In this document: positions 8,448-19,200 of the stretch, piece by piece
Position numbering within the stretch: the stretch's first letter is position 1
How the letters are laid out: the number at the start of each line of letters is the position of its first letter
Source: Vibrio tubiashii
Lineage (GTDB): Bacteria > Pseudomonadota > Gammaproteobacteria > Enterobacterales > Vibrionaceae
Reading direction: 5' to 3'
Assembly: GCA_000775715.1 (NCBI GenBank)
Contig: JRWQ01000008.1
Coordinates: forward strand, 62,001-126,000
Length of the DNA stretch: 64,000 bases
Notes under the pieces: generated by a model
What the model saw: only the letters and a program-made list of their open reading frames with translations
What the model was told of the DNA's origin: nothing
Database searches by the model: none
Translations under genes and position numbers: made by a program

Positions 8448-9950
8448 ATGACGTTTAGATACGGTGTTGATCGTTTAGATCTTGATATTGTAAACGGCAT
8501 CGCGAATGGACACATCGAAGCAAAGCTTTGCTCTGAAGCCATAGCAAAAATTAATGTCAGCCGTGCCAATGTCGATAAAATGGCCAGCTCAGATAAGGCG
8601 GTCTATGGCATTAATACCGGTTTTGGGCCGCTGTGCGACACGCAAATATCACCCGAAGAAACGCATTTATTACAAAAGAATCTGCTCATTACTCATGCAG
8701 TTGGTGTTGGCAATCCAATCGACAAAGCGATTTCGAAGTTAATGCTCATCACCAAAGTTCATGCCCTTAGCCAAGGCTTCTCAGGTATACGCTTGGAAGT
8801 GGTAGAGCGCATGCTTGCTTTCCTCAAACTGGACCTGATTCCAGTGGTGCCTGAACAGGGCTCTGTGGGTGCTTCAGGCGATCTAGCCCCCCTATCACAC
8901 CTATTTTTACCACTGATAGGCGAAGGCGAGTTCTGGCAGGATGACCAATTAGTACCAGCCAAGACATTACTTGAGGCCCATGGGTTAGAGCCACTAGAGC
9001 TACATGCAAAAGAAGGCTTGGCCTTAATTAATGGGACTCAGTTTATTCTTTCCCATGCCATTACTGCACTAACCAAAATGCGTTACCTGCTAGATCTTGC
9101 CGATGTCGCTGGCGCGATGAGTATCGAAGGTATGCAAGGTAGTGAGTCACCGTTCCGCGACGAATTGCATCAAACACGCGCTTTTGTTGGTAACTTAGAA
9201 GTCGCAGCGCGCATGAGAAGATTGCTCAAAGATTCTGAGAACATGGCGTCCCACAACAACTGTGGTCGTGTGCAAGACCCGTATTCACTACGTTGTATTC
9301 CCCAAGTTCACGGTGCTTCTCGTAATGCTTACTACCACTTAAAAGAGATGGTTGAAATCGAGATGAACTCAGTGACCGATAACCCGATTGTTATCAGTAG
9401 TGAAGAGGCGATTTCTGGCGGTAGCTTCCATGGCCAGCCATTGGCTATGGTGCTTGATTATGCGGCGATCGCGGCTGCAGAACTAGGCAATATCGCGGAC
9501 CGCCGTTGTTACCTTCTATTGGAAGGACTGCATGGTTTGCCACGCCTACTTACTGTGGCAGGAGGCCTCAATTCAGGCATGATGATCCCGCAATATGCGA
9601 CAGCCGCATTAGTCACAGAAAATAAATCACTCTGTTTCCCTCCATCGGCAGATAGCGTACCCACCTCAATGGGTCAAGAAGATCATGTGTCGATGGGCAG
9701 TATTTCGGGTAGAAAGCTCAATCAAATCTTAGGCAATTTGGACAAGATTTTTGCCATTGAGCTTATGTATGCCGCACAAGCCCTGGAATTTAGAAGACCT
9801 AACCGTTGCTCTGATCTTATTGAGCAAAACTTCGAATTGATCCGATCTAAAGTCGCCAAGCTCGAAGAAGATAGGTTACTAAAACCTGATATCGACGCGA
9901 TGGTAGAATTAGTGAAATCACAAGCTTTCACTGTAAGTTTTGACGCTTAA
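8448..9950 (+). CDS. hutH: histidine ammonia-lyase
   Basis: HutH removes ammonia from L-histidine to give trans-urocanate, the entry step. The self-made MIO cofactor triad Ala-Ser-Gly is at residues 142-144 (GSVGASGDLAPLSH), matching the position in characterised enzymes (Ser143). YGINTGFGPL and SVTDNPIV are further conserved active-site segments. The 500-residue length is close to the family norm of ~510. The ATG follows TAGGAG. hutU follows only 14 bases downstream. Confidence 0.97.
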   Translation: MTFRYGVDRLDLDIVNGIANGHIEAKLCSEAIAKINVSRANVDKMASSDKAVYGINTGFGPLCDTQISPEETHLLQKNLLITHAVGVGNPIDKAISKLMLITKVHALSQGFSGIRLEVVERMLAFLKLDLIPVVPEQGSVGASGDLAPLSHLFLPLIGEGEFWQDDQLVPAKTLLEAHGLEPLELHAKEGLALINGTQFILSHAITALTKMRYLLDLADVAGAMSIEGMQGSESPFRDELHQTRAFVGNLEVAARMRRLLKDSENMASHNNCGRVQDPYSLRCIPQVHGASRNAYYHLKEMVEIEMNSVTDNPIVISSEEAISGGSFHGQPLAMVLDYAAIAAAELGNIADRRCYLLLEGLHGLPRLLTVAGGLNSGMMIPQYATAALVTENKSLCFPPSADSVPTSMGQEDHVSMGSISGRKLNQILGNLDKIFAIELMYAAQALEFRRPNRCSDLIEQNFELIRSKVAKLEEDRLLKPDIDAMVELVKSQAFTVSFDA

Positions 9951-9964
9951 TTTTGGAGTAAATG

Positions 9965-11977
9965 ATGACTGTTGAACTTAGCTTTCAAGAACAAATTAAA
10001 CAGGGAATCCCTGAGCAACTGCCACCAGCGAAACCCTATCCGGCGAACGTTAACCGTGCTCCAAAGCGTAAAGATATTCTCAGTAAAGAAGAGAAACAAC
10101 TCGCCATCCGCAATGCGCTAAGATACTTTCCAAAGGCATGGCATCAAGAACTTGCGCATGAATTTGCTCAAGAACTCAATGACTTTGGCCGTATTTACAT
10201 GTATCGCTTTAAGCCAAATTACTTAATGAAAGCACGCGCAATCACCGACTATCCGGCAAAGTGTCAGCAAGCTGCTGCTATTATGTTGATGATTGACAAC
10301 AACCTTGATCCAGCGGTTGCCCAACACCCTGAGGAGCTGATCACTTATGGCGGCAATGGCGCAGTTTTTCAAAACTGGGCACAATACCTGTTAGCCATGA
10401 AATACCTCAGTGAGATGGAGAACGATCAAACCTTGCATCTCTACTCAGGCCATCCAATGGGGCTTTTCCCTTCGTCGGTAGAAGCCCCTCGCGTTGTGGT
10501 TACCAATGGTATGATGATCCCGAACTATTCTAAGCCGGATGATTGGGAAAAATTCAATGCGTTAGGCGTAACTCAATATGGCCAAATGACCGCGGGTTCA
10601 TTTATGTACATTGGTCCTCAAGGGATTGTTCATGGCACTACCATCACCGTGATGAACGCGTTCCGTAAGGTACTTAAACCGGGCGAACAAGCTAAGGGCA
10701 AAATCTTCCTGACCGCTGGCTTAGGTGGTATGAGTGGCGCCCAACCCAAAGCAGGTAACATTGCCAATTGTATTACCGTTTGTGCCGAAGTTAACCCAAA
10801 TGCCGCGACTAAACGCCATCAGCAAGGCTGGGTTGATGAACTGATTGACAATATGCCGGATCTGATTGAGCGCGTGAAAGTTGCACAAGCCAATGAAGAG
10901 GTTGTCTCTATTGCCTATATCGGTAATGTGGTTGATGTTTGGGAATCTTTCCTCGAAGAAGAGATCTTTGTTCATTTAGGCTCAGACCAAACGTCACTGC
11001 ACAACCCATGGTCAGGTGGCTACTATCCTGTTGATATCAGCTATGAAGAGTCTAATCGTTTGATTCGAGAAGAGCCGGAAGTATTCAAAGAAAAAGTGCA
11101 AGCGACATTAAGACGCCATGGCGCTGCCGTCAACAAGCATACTGAAAAGGGAACTTACTTCTTTGACTATGGCAATGCCTTCCTTTTAGAAGCTTCTCGT
11201 GCAGGCGCTGATGTTATGGCAGAAAATGGCATTGATTTTAAATACCCTTCATACGTGCAGGATATTTTGGGGCCTATGTGTTTTGACTATGGATTTGGTC
11301 CATTCCGTTGGGTTTGTACTTCCGGTAAACCGGAAGATCTCGACAGAACAGATGAAATAGCCGCACAAGTGCTAAGCGATATTATGCAAAGCTCCCCTGC
11401 TGAGATCCAGCAACAGATGCAAGACAACATTACTTGGATCAATGACGCTAAAGCCAATAAGTTAGTTGTAGGCTCTCAAGCAAGGATACTGTATGCCGAT
11501 GCTCAAGGTAGAATGGAAATCGCCAAAGCCTTTAACGACGCGATTAATCGTGACGAAATTGGCCCTGTTGTCCTAGGACGCGATCACCATGATGTCAGTG
11601 GTACAGACTCTCCATTTAGAGAGACGTCAAATATTTATGATGGTAGTCGCTTTACTGCTGACATGGCCATCCACAATGTGATTGGTGACAGCTTCCGCGG
11701 TGCGACTTGGGTATCCATCCATAATGGTGGTGGCGTAGGCTGGGGTGAAGTCATCAATGGTGGCTTCGGTATGCTGCTAGATGGAAGCATTGATGCCGAG
11801 CGTAAACTTCAATCCATGCTGCTATTCGATGTAAACAACGGCATCGCTAGACGTAGCTGGGCTCGCAATGAAGAGGCTAACTTCGCCATCAAGCGAGAAA
11901 TGGAGCGCACACCTAAGCTAAAAGTCACCCTAGCAAATTTAGTTGATGATCAAATTATGGATGACTTAGCTATCTAG
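9965..11977 (+). CDS. hutU: urocanate hydratase, long form
   Basis: HutU hydrates urocanate to imidazolone propionate using tightly bound NAD+. Diagnostic stretches are YGGNGAVFQNWAQY, GLGGMSGAQPKAG, SDQTSLHNPWSGGYYPV and DHHDVSGTDSPFRETSNI. The product is about 670 residues, whereas the common bacterial enzyme has ~555. An added N-terminal region (about residues 1-100) and internal insertions resemble the long animal and Bacteroidetes-type urocanase. Of the two adjacent ATGs (9962, 9965) the second has the better spacing from GGAG. It is the last gene of the hut run; a hairpin follows. Confidence 0.95.
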   Translation: MTVELSFQEQIKQGIPEQLPPAKPYPANVNRAPKRKDILSKEEKQLAIRNALRYFPKAWHQELAHEFAQELNDFGRIYMYRFKPNYLMKARAITDYPAKCQQAAAIMLMIDNNLDPAVAQHPEELITYGGNGAVFQNWAQYLLAMKYLSEMENDQTLHLYSGHPMGLFPSSVEAPRVVVTNGMMIPNYSKPDDWEKFNALGVTQYGQMTAGSFMYIGPQGIVHGTTITVMNAFRKVLKPGEQAKGKIFLTAGLGGMSGAQPKAGNIANCITVCAEVNPNAATKRHQQGWVDELIDNMPDLIERVKVAQANEEVVSIAYIGNVVDVWESFLEEEIFVHLGSDQTSLHNPWSGGYYPVDISYEESNRLIREEPEVFKEKVQATLRRHGAAVNKHTEKGTYFFDYGNAFLLEASRAGADVMAENGIDFKYPSYVQDILGPMCFDYGFGPFRWVCTSGKPEDLDRTDEIAAQVLSDIMQSSPAEIQQQMQDNITWINDAKANKLVVGSQARILYADAQGRMEIAKAFNDAINRDEIGPVVLGRDHHDVSGTDSPFRETSNIYDGSRFTADMAIHNVIGDSFRGATWVSIHNGGGVGWGEVINGGFGMLLDGSIDAERKLQSMLLFDVNNGIARRSWARNEEANFAIKREMERTPKLKVTLANLVDDQIMDDLAI

Positions 11978-12016
11978 CTTTAAGTCTTGTCTAAATAATT
12001 TGGAACATCAAACAGT

Positions 12017-12045
12017 TAAAAAGGCATCCGTGGATGCCTTTTTCA
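12017..12045. terminator. bidirectional intrinsic terminator after hutU
   Basis: The stem AAGGCATCC/GGATGCCTT (12021-12029 with 12032-12040) is flanked by As on the left and a five-T run on the right. It serves hutU on the plus strand and the sugar-binding-protein gene on the minus strand. Confidence 0.85.
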
Positions 12046-12063
12046 TTGAACAATACTCACGAG

Positions 12064-13296
12064 TTACTTAAGAAAAGCAATGGAATCTGCCAGTACTTTT
12101 GACGCTTCTTGAGCACTCATGTTGGAGTTCATAAATTCCCCCACAACCAAATAAATTGCACTTTGCACTTCGCTCGATACCATATGGCCATGAGCGATAC
12201 TGCCGACCATTGAGTCTTGCTTAACAGCTTGCTTCAAATCGGCCATCGATTTCTTAGCACAAGCATCAAAGCCCTCATCGCTAACCTCTAAGTTTGGCGG
12301 AACAGAGCCTTTAACCTGATTAAACTTAGCTTGGAATCCTGGGTCCATGACCGCTTTCGCCATACTGTCTTGAGCGCCTTTCTTCTCTTGAGATACGTCG
12401 AACATGCCAAATTGGTCAGAGTTAAACACAAAAGCGCCATCCGTACCCGGATACTGGAAACAGAGGAAGTCTTTGTTTGGCACTTTACCATTGTTGATAA
12501 ACTCACCTTTTGCCCAATCGCCCATAATTTGCATAGCTGCATCACCACGCATCACCATAGCCGTAGCATTATTCCAATCTCGCCCAGGATAGCCAGCATC
12601 AACATAGCCGCGATACTGCCTTAACTGTTCAAAAGCCTTAGCCATGGTCACGCTATTCAAACTGCTGTAGTCCAATTCGCCAAACGCTTTGCGATAGAAG
12701 TTTAAGCCTCCAGCACTGAGTACTGCACTGTCAAAGATGGTCGCTTCTTGCCATGTTTGACCGCCACCTGCAAACGGAATATAGCCAAACGCTTGAATCA
12801 GGCTTGCAGCAGCCATCAGTTCATCAAATGTTTTTGGCACTGCGATATCGAGCTCATCAAAAATCTGCTTGTTAGCCCATATCCAGTTGGTACGATGTAC
12901 ACCCACTGGAGAGGCAACCCATTTACCTTCATACTTTGAGAACTTCTGCAGTGCTGGAGGGACAATTTGATCCCAGTTACCCTGCTGCGCGACACTGTTA
13001 ATGTTGGCCATCACTCCCTCTGAAGCCCATTCAGTAAGCCTTGTGCCACCCATTTGCACCGCTGTTGGTGGGTTACCAAAAGCCGCTCGAACACGAAGGT
13101 AGTTTTGCGCGTTTGCGCCAGCTGCCCCGGCGATTTTTAAGTCATTCCATTCAATGCCTTGTTCAAGAAGGTTGTTCTTTAGAACTTCTACCGCAGCCGC
13201 TTCACCGCCGGATGACCAACCATGTAATACTTCAACCGAAGAGTTGGCGTACACAAATCCAGAACATAGACATAATGTGAGTGCGAGTTTCTTCAT
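12064..13296 (-). CDS. periplasmic sugar-binding protein (ABC type) without transporter partners
   Basis: The 410-residue product has a signal peptide (residues 1-17, ending VYA) and the fold-type signature of cluster-B binding proteins: VEVLHGWSSGGE at the mature N-terminus, then VPKTFDELMAA, FAGGGQTWQEATIFDS and MGDWAKGEF. It resembles the glucose/mannose-type binding proteins. No permease or ATPase gene is nearby. Instead it begins only 10 bases after the end of a chemoreceptor gene on the same strand. I infer that it presents sugar to that receptor, although it may also feed a transporter encoded elsewhere. Confidence 0.85.
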   Translation of the reverse strand: MKKLALTLCLCSGFVYANSSVEVLHGWSSGGEAAAVEVLKNNLLEQGIEWNDLKIAGAAGANAQNYLRVRAAFGNPPTAVQMGGTRLTEWASEGVMANINSVAQQGNWDQIVPPALQKFSKYEGKWVASPVGVHRTNWIWANKQIFDELDIAVPKTFDELMAAASLIQAFGYIPFAGGGQTWQEATIFDSAVLSAGGLNFYRKAFGELDYSSLNSVTMAKAFEQLRQYRGYVDAGYPGRDWNNATAMVMRGDAAMQIMGDWAKGEFINNGKVPNKDFLCFQYPGTDGAFVFNSDQFGMFDVSQEKKGAQDSMAKAVMDPGFQAKFNQVKGSVPPNLEVSDEGFDACAKKSMADLKQAVKQDSMVGSIAHGHMVSSEVQSAIYLVVGEFMNSNMSAQEASKVLADSIAFLK

Positions 13297-13306
13297 TGTC
13301 TTTCCC

Positions 13307-15334
13307 CTACATTTTGAACTGTTCTGTGATTTTCGCTTGCTGATCTGAAAGCGACATTAAATCCGCAAAGGTTTGTTGATTACCTCGCGATAGTTGGTGT
13401 ATCTCCTCCGCTGAGTCAGAAATAGCGACGACATTTTCCGTAATCTCTTTCGACACATGTGACTGCTCTTGCGCGGCGGAGGCGATCTGTTCACTCATGT
13501 TCGCGACAGAATCAATGGCGGATGAAATTTCAAGCAGCGAAGTTGCCGCATGTTGAGAATTATCCACCACCTCTTTCGCGGTTTGGCTATTTTTCTGCAT
13601 TATGTCCACAGACGACGTCGAAATCTTTTGTAGTGACTGAATCATACGATAAATCTCTTCGGTCGAGCTTTGCGTTTTACTGGCTAGATTGCGCACTTCA
13701 TCAGCAACAACAGCAAATCCTCTACCCTGCTCCCCTGCGCGCGCGGCTTCGATGGCCGCGTTTAAAGCGAGTAGATTGGTTTGCTCGGCAATACCGGTGA
13801 TCACTTCAAGAATCCCTTCGATATTTTCCGACTCTTGCTTCATCTGGCCTATGGTTTGAGCAGCGGATTCAATATCCGAATCAAGTTCGTTAATCGAGTT
13901 AATCGACATATCCATCTTCGATTTACCAGTAGATGCCAGTTCGCGAATCGCTAGCACTTGTCCCAGTGAAGACTCGGCATTTCTCGCCACTTCATAAACC
14001 GCCGATTCCATTTCGGTGACCGCTGTCGCAACTGAACTAGTTTGGAATTTCTGGCTCTCTAACATTTCTTCCGATTTCGTCGAGACATCGAGTGCACCTT
14101 GAGCCGAATGAGAAAGCGTACTAGAGCTCTCTTTTAGCCCTGACAGCACACCGCCAAGCTTGTTAGCGAGCTGATTAATGCCAGCAGCAATCTCGCCAAA
14201 TTCATCTTTTTTCTTCAGATCGATATGCTGGTCGATCTGACCATCACCCAACGCAGTAAGTGCGTTGGTAATACTCTTTAATGGCGTTTTAATACTCTGA
14301 ATCTGACTCCACACAATCAAAACACTGACCACTATCGCTACAATAAACAGCACAGAAGTCATTATAATATTTGAGTCAGCACCTCGTTCCACTTTCTGAT
14401 TGGTACTCGCCACTAACGCATTTATCGATTGAGATAGTTCATCAAGGCTGTTCGCACCTCGATTGACCAATGAGCCGATTTCAACAAGGTTTTGGTTTAT
14501 CTGCTCACCTAAGGATACCAACTTGATCTGCAGAGACAGATAGCCTCGCTCATCGTTAACCGAAAAATTTAGAAACTTTACAAATGGCTTTAGTTTCTCG
14601 GCTGAGTCAGGTGCCATATCGGTGAGCTTTTCGATTCGAGAAACAGTTTTTAACGCATTGGCCGATAGCTTCTGCTTAATATTATTCAGCAGCTCCAAGT
14701 TCTCAATATTACTCACGCCACTTAGGGTTGCTTGAGCAAGGGTTAAGCTGTCGGCGATAACCGAAACAGCAAAGCTTTCTACTAAGCCTAAGTTGCTAGC
14801 GAGTAACACTGCTGCATCTCGCTCATCATCGAAAGTAATCCATCTTGCTGTGTAGTTCTGTATTTCCGCACGTGAGACGTCTCGTGTCGTTGCCAGTTCA
14901 TTGGTAGCGCTTATTTGCTGTTGTCCCAAAGCAAAGGCTTGAGAGAACGCTTGATCCGCTTGCTCTAACAAACGATTAAAGTCGCTTTGGCCTGCCAATG
15001 AACGGCTCAATGAAGCACGCAAGTCTGTGTATTGTTTAACGGCAGAATCAAACTCTTGCTCTAGTTGATTGCGTTGTTGATCGTTGAGCGCGTTAGCATG
15101 TTGACTCACCGCTCTGTTAACGTTTTGTGCGATGATCGCAAGTTGATAGCTGCGCTCCACTATAGGAATCAGTTCTTCTGCAGTTTCTTTATAAGCACTT
15201 GATGATTGCTTTTGGGCATAGAAGCCCACCCCCGCTAAGAGTGTCATCAAAAAGACGACAATACTAAAGCCTAATATGGTGCGACTAATGACAGTTAAAT
15301 TCAATGTTAGCCCCTTGTATGGAGTCTTCGGCAA
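13307..15334 (-). CDS. methyl-accepting chemotaxis protein with large helical periplasmic domain
   Basis: This 675-residue transducer has a membrane helix at about 15-38 and a ~280-residue, almost wholly helical periplasmic region. Its length fits a helical bimodular (HBM-like) sensor rather than a simple four-helix bundle. A second membrane helix lies at about 320-342, followed by a HAMP segment ([20 protein letters not shown]) and the signalling hairpin with tip [20 protein letters not shown]. It relays ligand state to CheA/CheW. It is the first gene of a two-gene unit with the binding protein downstream. Large helical sensor domains are compatible with binding-protein docking, but that is inference. 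Confidence 0.93.
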   Translation of the reverse strand: MPKTPYKGLTLNLTVISRTILGFSIVVFLMTLLAGVGFYAQKQSSSAYKETAEELIPIVERSYQLAIIAQNVNRAVSQHANALNDQQRNQLEQEFDSAVKQYTDLRASLSRSLAGQSDFNRLLEQADQAFSQAFALGQQQISATNELATTRDVSRAEIQNYTARWITFDDERDAAVLLASNLGLVESFAVSVIADSLTLAQATLSGVSNIENLELLNNIKQKLSANALKTVSRIEKLTDMAPDSAEKLKPFVKFLNFSVNDERGYLSLQIKLVSLGEQINQNLVEIGSLVNRGANSLDELSQSINALVASTNQKVERGADSNIIMTSVLFIVAIVVSVLIVWSQIQSIKTPLKSITNALTALGDGQIDQHIDLKKKDEFGEIAAGINQLANKLGGVLSGLKESSSTLSHSAQGALDVSTKSEEMLESQKFQTSSVATAVTEMESAVYEVARNAESSLGQVLAIRELASTGKSKMDMSINSINELDSDIESAAQTIGQMKQESENIEGILEVITGIAEQTNLLALNAAIEAARAGEQGRGFAVVADEVRNLASKTQSSTEEIYRMIQSLQKISTSSVDIMQKNSQTAKEVVDNSQHAATSLLEISSAIDSVANMSEQIASAAQEQSHVSKEITENVVAISDSAEEIHQLSRGNQQTFADLMSLSDQQAKITEQFKM

Positions 15335-15422
15335 TAAAGCGTGCCTAGCTCCGCTTATTGTTGTAGGAAAAGGCTCCCAAAAGAAGCCTCTTTAGTTCAC
15401 GTTTTGTTGGATTGATTAAATA

Positions 15423-15695
15423 GTAGTTGATAACACAAAACTTGCGTTTGGTATGGGCTTACTATTTGAAGCTAAGCGCGTTTGCGTTAGCGACCTTCTG
15501 ATTTGACAGTTACAATCGCAGCAAACACTGTATGCCAGAAGCGCAGAGGTGATTTTCTGTATTGATGGAGAGGTATTGATTGAGACGCAACAAAAGGCGC
15601 TAATGTTGAAAAAAGGTGAGTCGGCGTTTGTCACCTGTGATTCCCAGGCTTACCAGTTTAGTGGCTCAGGAACCTTTGCCAGAGCTTACAACTAG
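15423..15695 (+). pseudogene. manA: decayed 3' end of mannose-6-phosphate isomerase gene (manA)
   Basis: Reading from 15423 to the TAG at 15695 gives 91 codons with an internal TGA. After the TGA come QSQQTLYARSAEVIFCIDGE, then LMLKKGESAFVTC and GTFARAYN. These match the C-terminal cupin end of type I phosphomannose isomerase (pattern QQSA-ILFCVEGE, L-L-PGESAFI, G-G--ARVYN). There is no start codon context and the first three quarters of the gene are missing. It lies between the chemoreceptor promoter and the methyltransferase gene. This fills most of the gap 15335-15720. Confidence 0.75.
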
Positions 15696-15720
15696 CAAAC
15701 TAGTGGGCGTTGGATTACTG

Positions 15721-16182
15721 TTAAATCCAGCGCCTCACACGTTGTTTATAGTCTAAATATTCTGCACCAAACAACCCTTCCAACGCGCGCTCCTCAGGCT
15801 TAATTTGAAAACGGTTCATATAGGCAATGAAGCCAAAGCTAAACACGATAGCCAATAGGTTTTGCTGCCAATAGGCGTAACCAAACAACAGCAAAAACAG
15901 ACCAAGGTACATAGGGTTACGGCTATAACCAAAGATACCTGAATCGACCACTGATGACGCCTGATCGACTTTGATTGGATTCACCGTCGTTTTCGCTCGT
16001 TTGAACTCGAATACACCCGCAAGCCCGACATACCCTGAAACGATAAAGCACAAACCAAACACCGCAGAGTTGAGCGGTAAGCTAACCGTAAAGGCGAGAA
16101 ACTCGAAGCTGATATGGTTGATAACCACAAAAAACAGCAGAAATACGGCTACCGGTGGTATCTTTCGTTCGAGTTTATCCAT
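15721..16182 (-). CDS. isoprenylcysteine carboxyl methyltransferase-like membrane protein
   Basis: The 153-residue protein has about four hydrophobic helices. The C-terminal half carries the signature of the ICMT/phospholipid methyltransferase group: GIFGYSRNPMYLGLFLLLFGYAYW, then RFQIKPEERALEGLFGAEYLDYKQRVRRW. In bacteria these integral membrane proteins probably methylate lipids or small molecules; the true substrate is unknown. It stands alone between the manA remnant and ydiJ on the same strand as ydiJ. Confidence 0.8.
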   Translation of the reverse strand: MDKLERKIPPVAVFLLFFVVINHISFEFLAFTVSLPLNSAVFGLCFIVSGYVGLAGVFEFKRAKTTVNPIKVDQASSVVDSGIFGYSRNPMYLGLFLLLFGYAYWQQNLLAIVFSFGFIAYMNRFQIKPEERALEGLFGAEYLDYKQRVRRWI

Positions 16183-16215
16183 TGGCTTTCCTTAGTTTTC
16201 GCTTGGCTAAATACA

Positions 16216-16246
16216 AAATAGCTCAACCATGTAAGTTGAGCTATAT
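16216..16246 (-). terminator. intrinsic terminator after ydiJ
   Basis: The perfect ten-pair stem ATAGCTCAAC/GTTGAGCTAT (16218-16227 with 16235-16244) is followed on the minus strand by TTTTGTATTT. It begins a few bases after the ydiJ stop codon. Confidence 0.8.
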
Positions 16247-16249
16247 GAT

Positions 16250-19200
16250 CTAAATTATTTCTAACAAAGCCTGGAGAGGATGCTTAACCTTAGTATCTTC
16301 GAAGCGTTTTACCTGACTTCGGCAAGAGTAACCGGTAATCAAGCAGCGCTCTTTAGGCAGATCTTCCAGTCTCGGCTTCCAACTAAGCCCATAAATATCT
16401 TTCGACATTTGTAGCTTATCGACTTCATGACCAAAGGTACCCGCCATGCCACAACAACCGACTGGCACGGTATCTAACCTTGCACCAAAGTGAGAGAAAA
16501 TCGCCCCCCACTCTTTCTCAGCGTTTGGCAATTTGGTTTTCTCGGTACAGTGAGCAAACAGATACCAAGGATCTTGTCCATTGGAGGGGCGCTGTTCCAT
16601 TTCTGCCAATTTCGGCTCTAACCACTCATGAACGGTAAGAACTTGGAAGTCGCCACGTGTGTCACCCAGTACTTCTTGATACTCGTCTCGATAGCAAAGT
16701 ACCAAGGCAGGATCGACACCCACTAGCGGTACACCTACATCGGCTACTTTCTGCAAAAAGGCTGCGGTCGTTTTCGCATTCGCCGCAAACTGCTTTAAGA
16801 AACCTTTAATGTGCTGTGCTTTGCCATTTGGTTTGAACGGTAACAAAACAGGCGTTTTACCTAGTTTAGTCACCAGCGATGCAAAATCTTCCACCACTTG
16901 CGCGTCGTAGTAACTAGTGAATGGGTCTTGAACAATCACAACGTGATCCGCTTTGTCCTCTTTCGACATTGCCGCAAGCTGTTGCAAATCGAACGGCTTA
17001 AGTGAAGAGAGACGCTTGTCCAACGTCGGAACAGATAGCAACGGAGCATCAACATAACCGACTGTTTTTGCGGTTACGTCTTGTATCCACTTCTGCTTTA
17101 ACGCCCCATTAACCAGTGCAGGCGCTTTGGCCATTAACGGTAGCATGGTCTCGATGTTCGCAACTAAGTAATCTTTAGCAGGACGCTGATAACGTGAGTA
17201 GTAGATGTTCAAGAATCGCGAGCGGAAACTCGGCACATCTACTTTAATCGGACATTGGCTCGCACACGCTTTACATGCCAAACAACCATTCATCGCTTCA
17301 TACACTTCGTGAGAGAAGTCGTACTCGTGACGTTTATTAACGGTATTACGCACGCGGTCGATCATCGTTTTTATCGACGCATTTTTCTCGAGAGTCTGCT
17401 TCTCAAGATCTAAAATATCGATGCCTTGCTCAGTCAGTTGACGCAACCATTCGCGAACTAACCCTGCTCGGCCTTTTGGCGAGTGACGACGATCGGCAGT
17501 TACCTTCATTGAAGGACACATAGGTGAAGCAGTGTCGTAATTAAAGCATAGGCCGTTGCCGTTACACTCCATCGCTTGCTTAAAGCTGTCGCGCACTTGA
17601 ACATCAATCTGGCGATCAAAATAGCCACGTTTCGTGTCGGTAACTTTGACTAACTCTTCACTGCTCTCAAGCGGAGTACAAATCTTACCCGGGTTCATCT
17701 TGTTGTGCGGGTCAAAAGCGGCTTTAACTCGGCGAAGCTCAGTGAAAAGCTCTTCACCGAAGAACTCTGGGCCGTACTCAGAGCGATAGCCCTTACCGTG
17801 CTCACCCCACATCAAACCGCCGTACTTAGCCACTAGCTTAACGACCTCATCTGAGATCTCATGCATTAAGCTTTCTTGTTTTGGGTCGCACAGATCAAGG
17901 GCTGGACGAACATGAAGTACACCTGCATCAACGTGACCAAACATGCCGTAGTTCAGTGACTTAGCATCAAGTAACTCACGGAACTCGACAATAAAGTCAG
18001 CAAGGTTTTCCGGTGGTACACAGGTATCTTCCGCAAAGGCGACTGGTTTAGCACGCCCTTTCGCCGCACCCAGCAGGCCAACCGCTTTCTTACGCATGTT
18101 GTAAATACGGCCAATACTGGCAACATCACTACACATTTGATAACCAATAATTCCCGCTTCATTGCTTTCAAGCATGGCTTCAAGGCGCTTGGTAAGCGAG
18201 TTGACTTGCTGCTCAACCTCAGCTTCATCTTGACCCGCAAACTCAACCATATTGATGCCCTGCATATCTTTGCCAGGAACGTCAGTTAACAGGTCGCTTA
18301 CCGTGTGCCAAACGATATCTTGCTTAGCTAAGTTGAGTACTCGCGAATCGACGGTTTCAACCGATAGTGCATTAGCCTCGACCATAAACGGTGCGCTACG
18401 CAGTGCAGAATCAAAACTATTGTATTTAACGTTAACTAGGGTGCGAGCCTTAGGAATCGGAGTCAGATTTAGCTTGGCTTCGGTAATAAACGCGAGCGAA
18501 CCCTCTGCGCCACAAAGTACACGGGTAAGATCGAAACTATCTGTCTCTGTGTCTAGTGCATTTTTTAAATCGTAACCAGTTAAGAATCGGTTTAGAGGAG
18601 GAAACTTGTCATCAATCTGAGTACGCTTTTCACGACACACTTTCTCGGTCACATGATAAGCATCATAAGCAAACTCACCCTCTTGAGGCATACCATGCGA
18701 GAGATCCGACTCTAAGCACGAACCATCTGCAAACACCGCCTGTAAAGAGAGCACGTGATCAGAAGTCTTACCATACTTCAGTGAGCCTTGACCGGATGCA
18801 TCTGTGTTGATCATTCCGCCTAGCGTTGCACGGTTACTGGTCGATAGGTCTGGCGAGAAAAAGTAGCCAAACGGCCTTACCGCATCGTTAAGCTGGTCTT
18901 TGATGATACCAGTTTGAACGCGAACCCAACCCTCTTCCTGATTAATTTCAAGAACTTGGTTCATATAGCGAGAGAGATCAACCACCACCCCTTTGGTTAA
19001 GGACTGACCATTGGTTCCTGTACCGCCACCGCGTGGGGAGAACTTGATGCGCTCGAACTCCGCTTTGTTGCTGATTTTACCAATCAGGGCAACATCTTCG
19101 GTGGTTTTTGGGTGTACCACCGCTTGGGGTAACTGCTGATAGACACTGTTGTCTGTCGCGACTGCCAAACGACTGGAGAATTGACTTTCTATATCACCAC

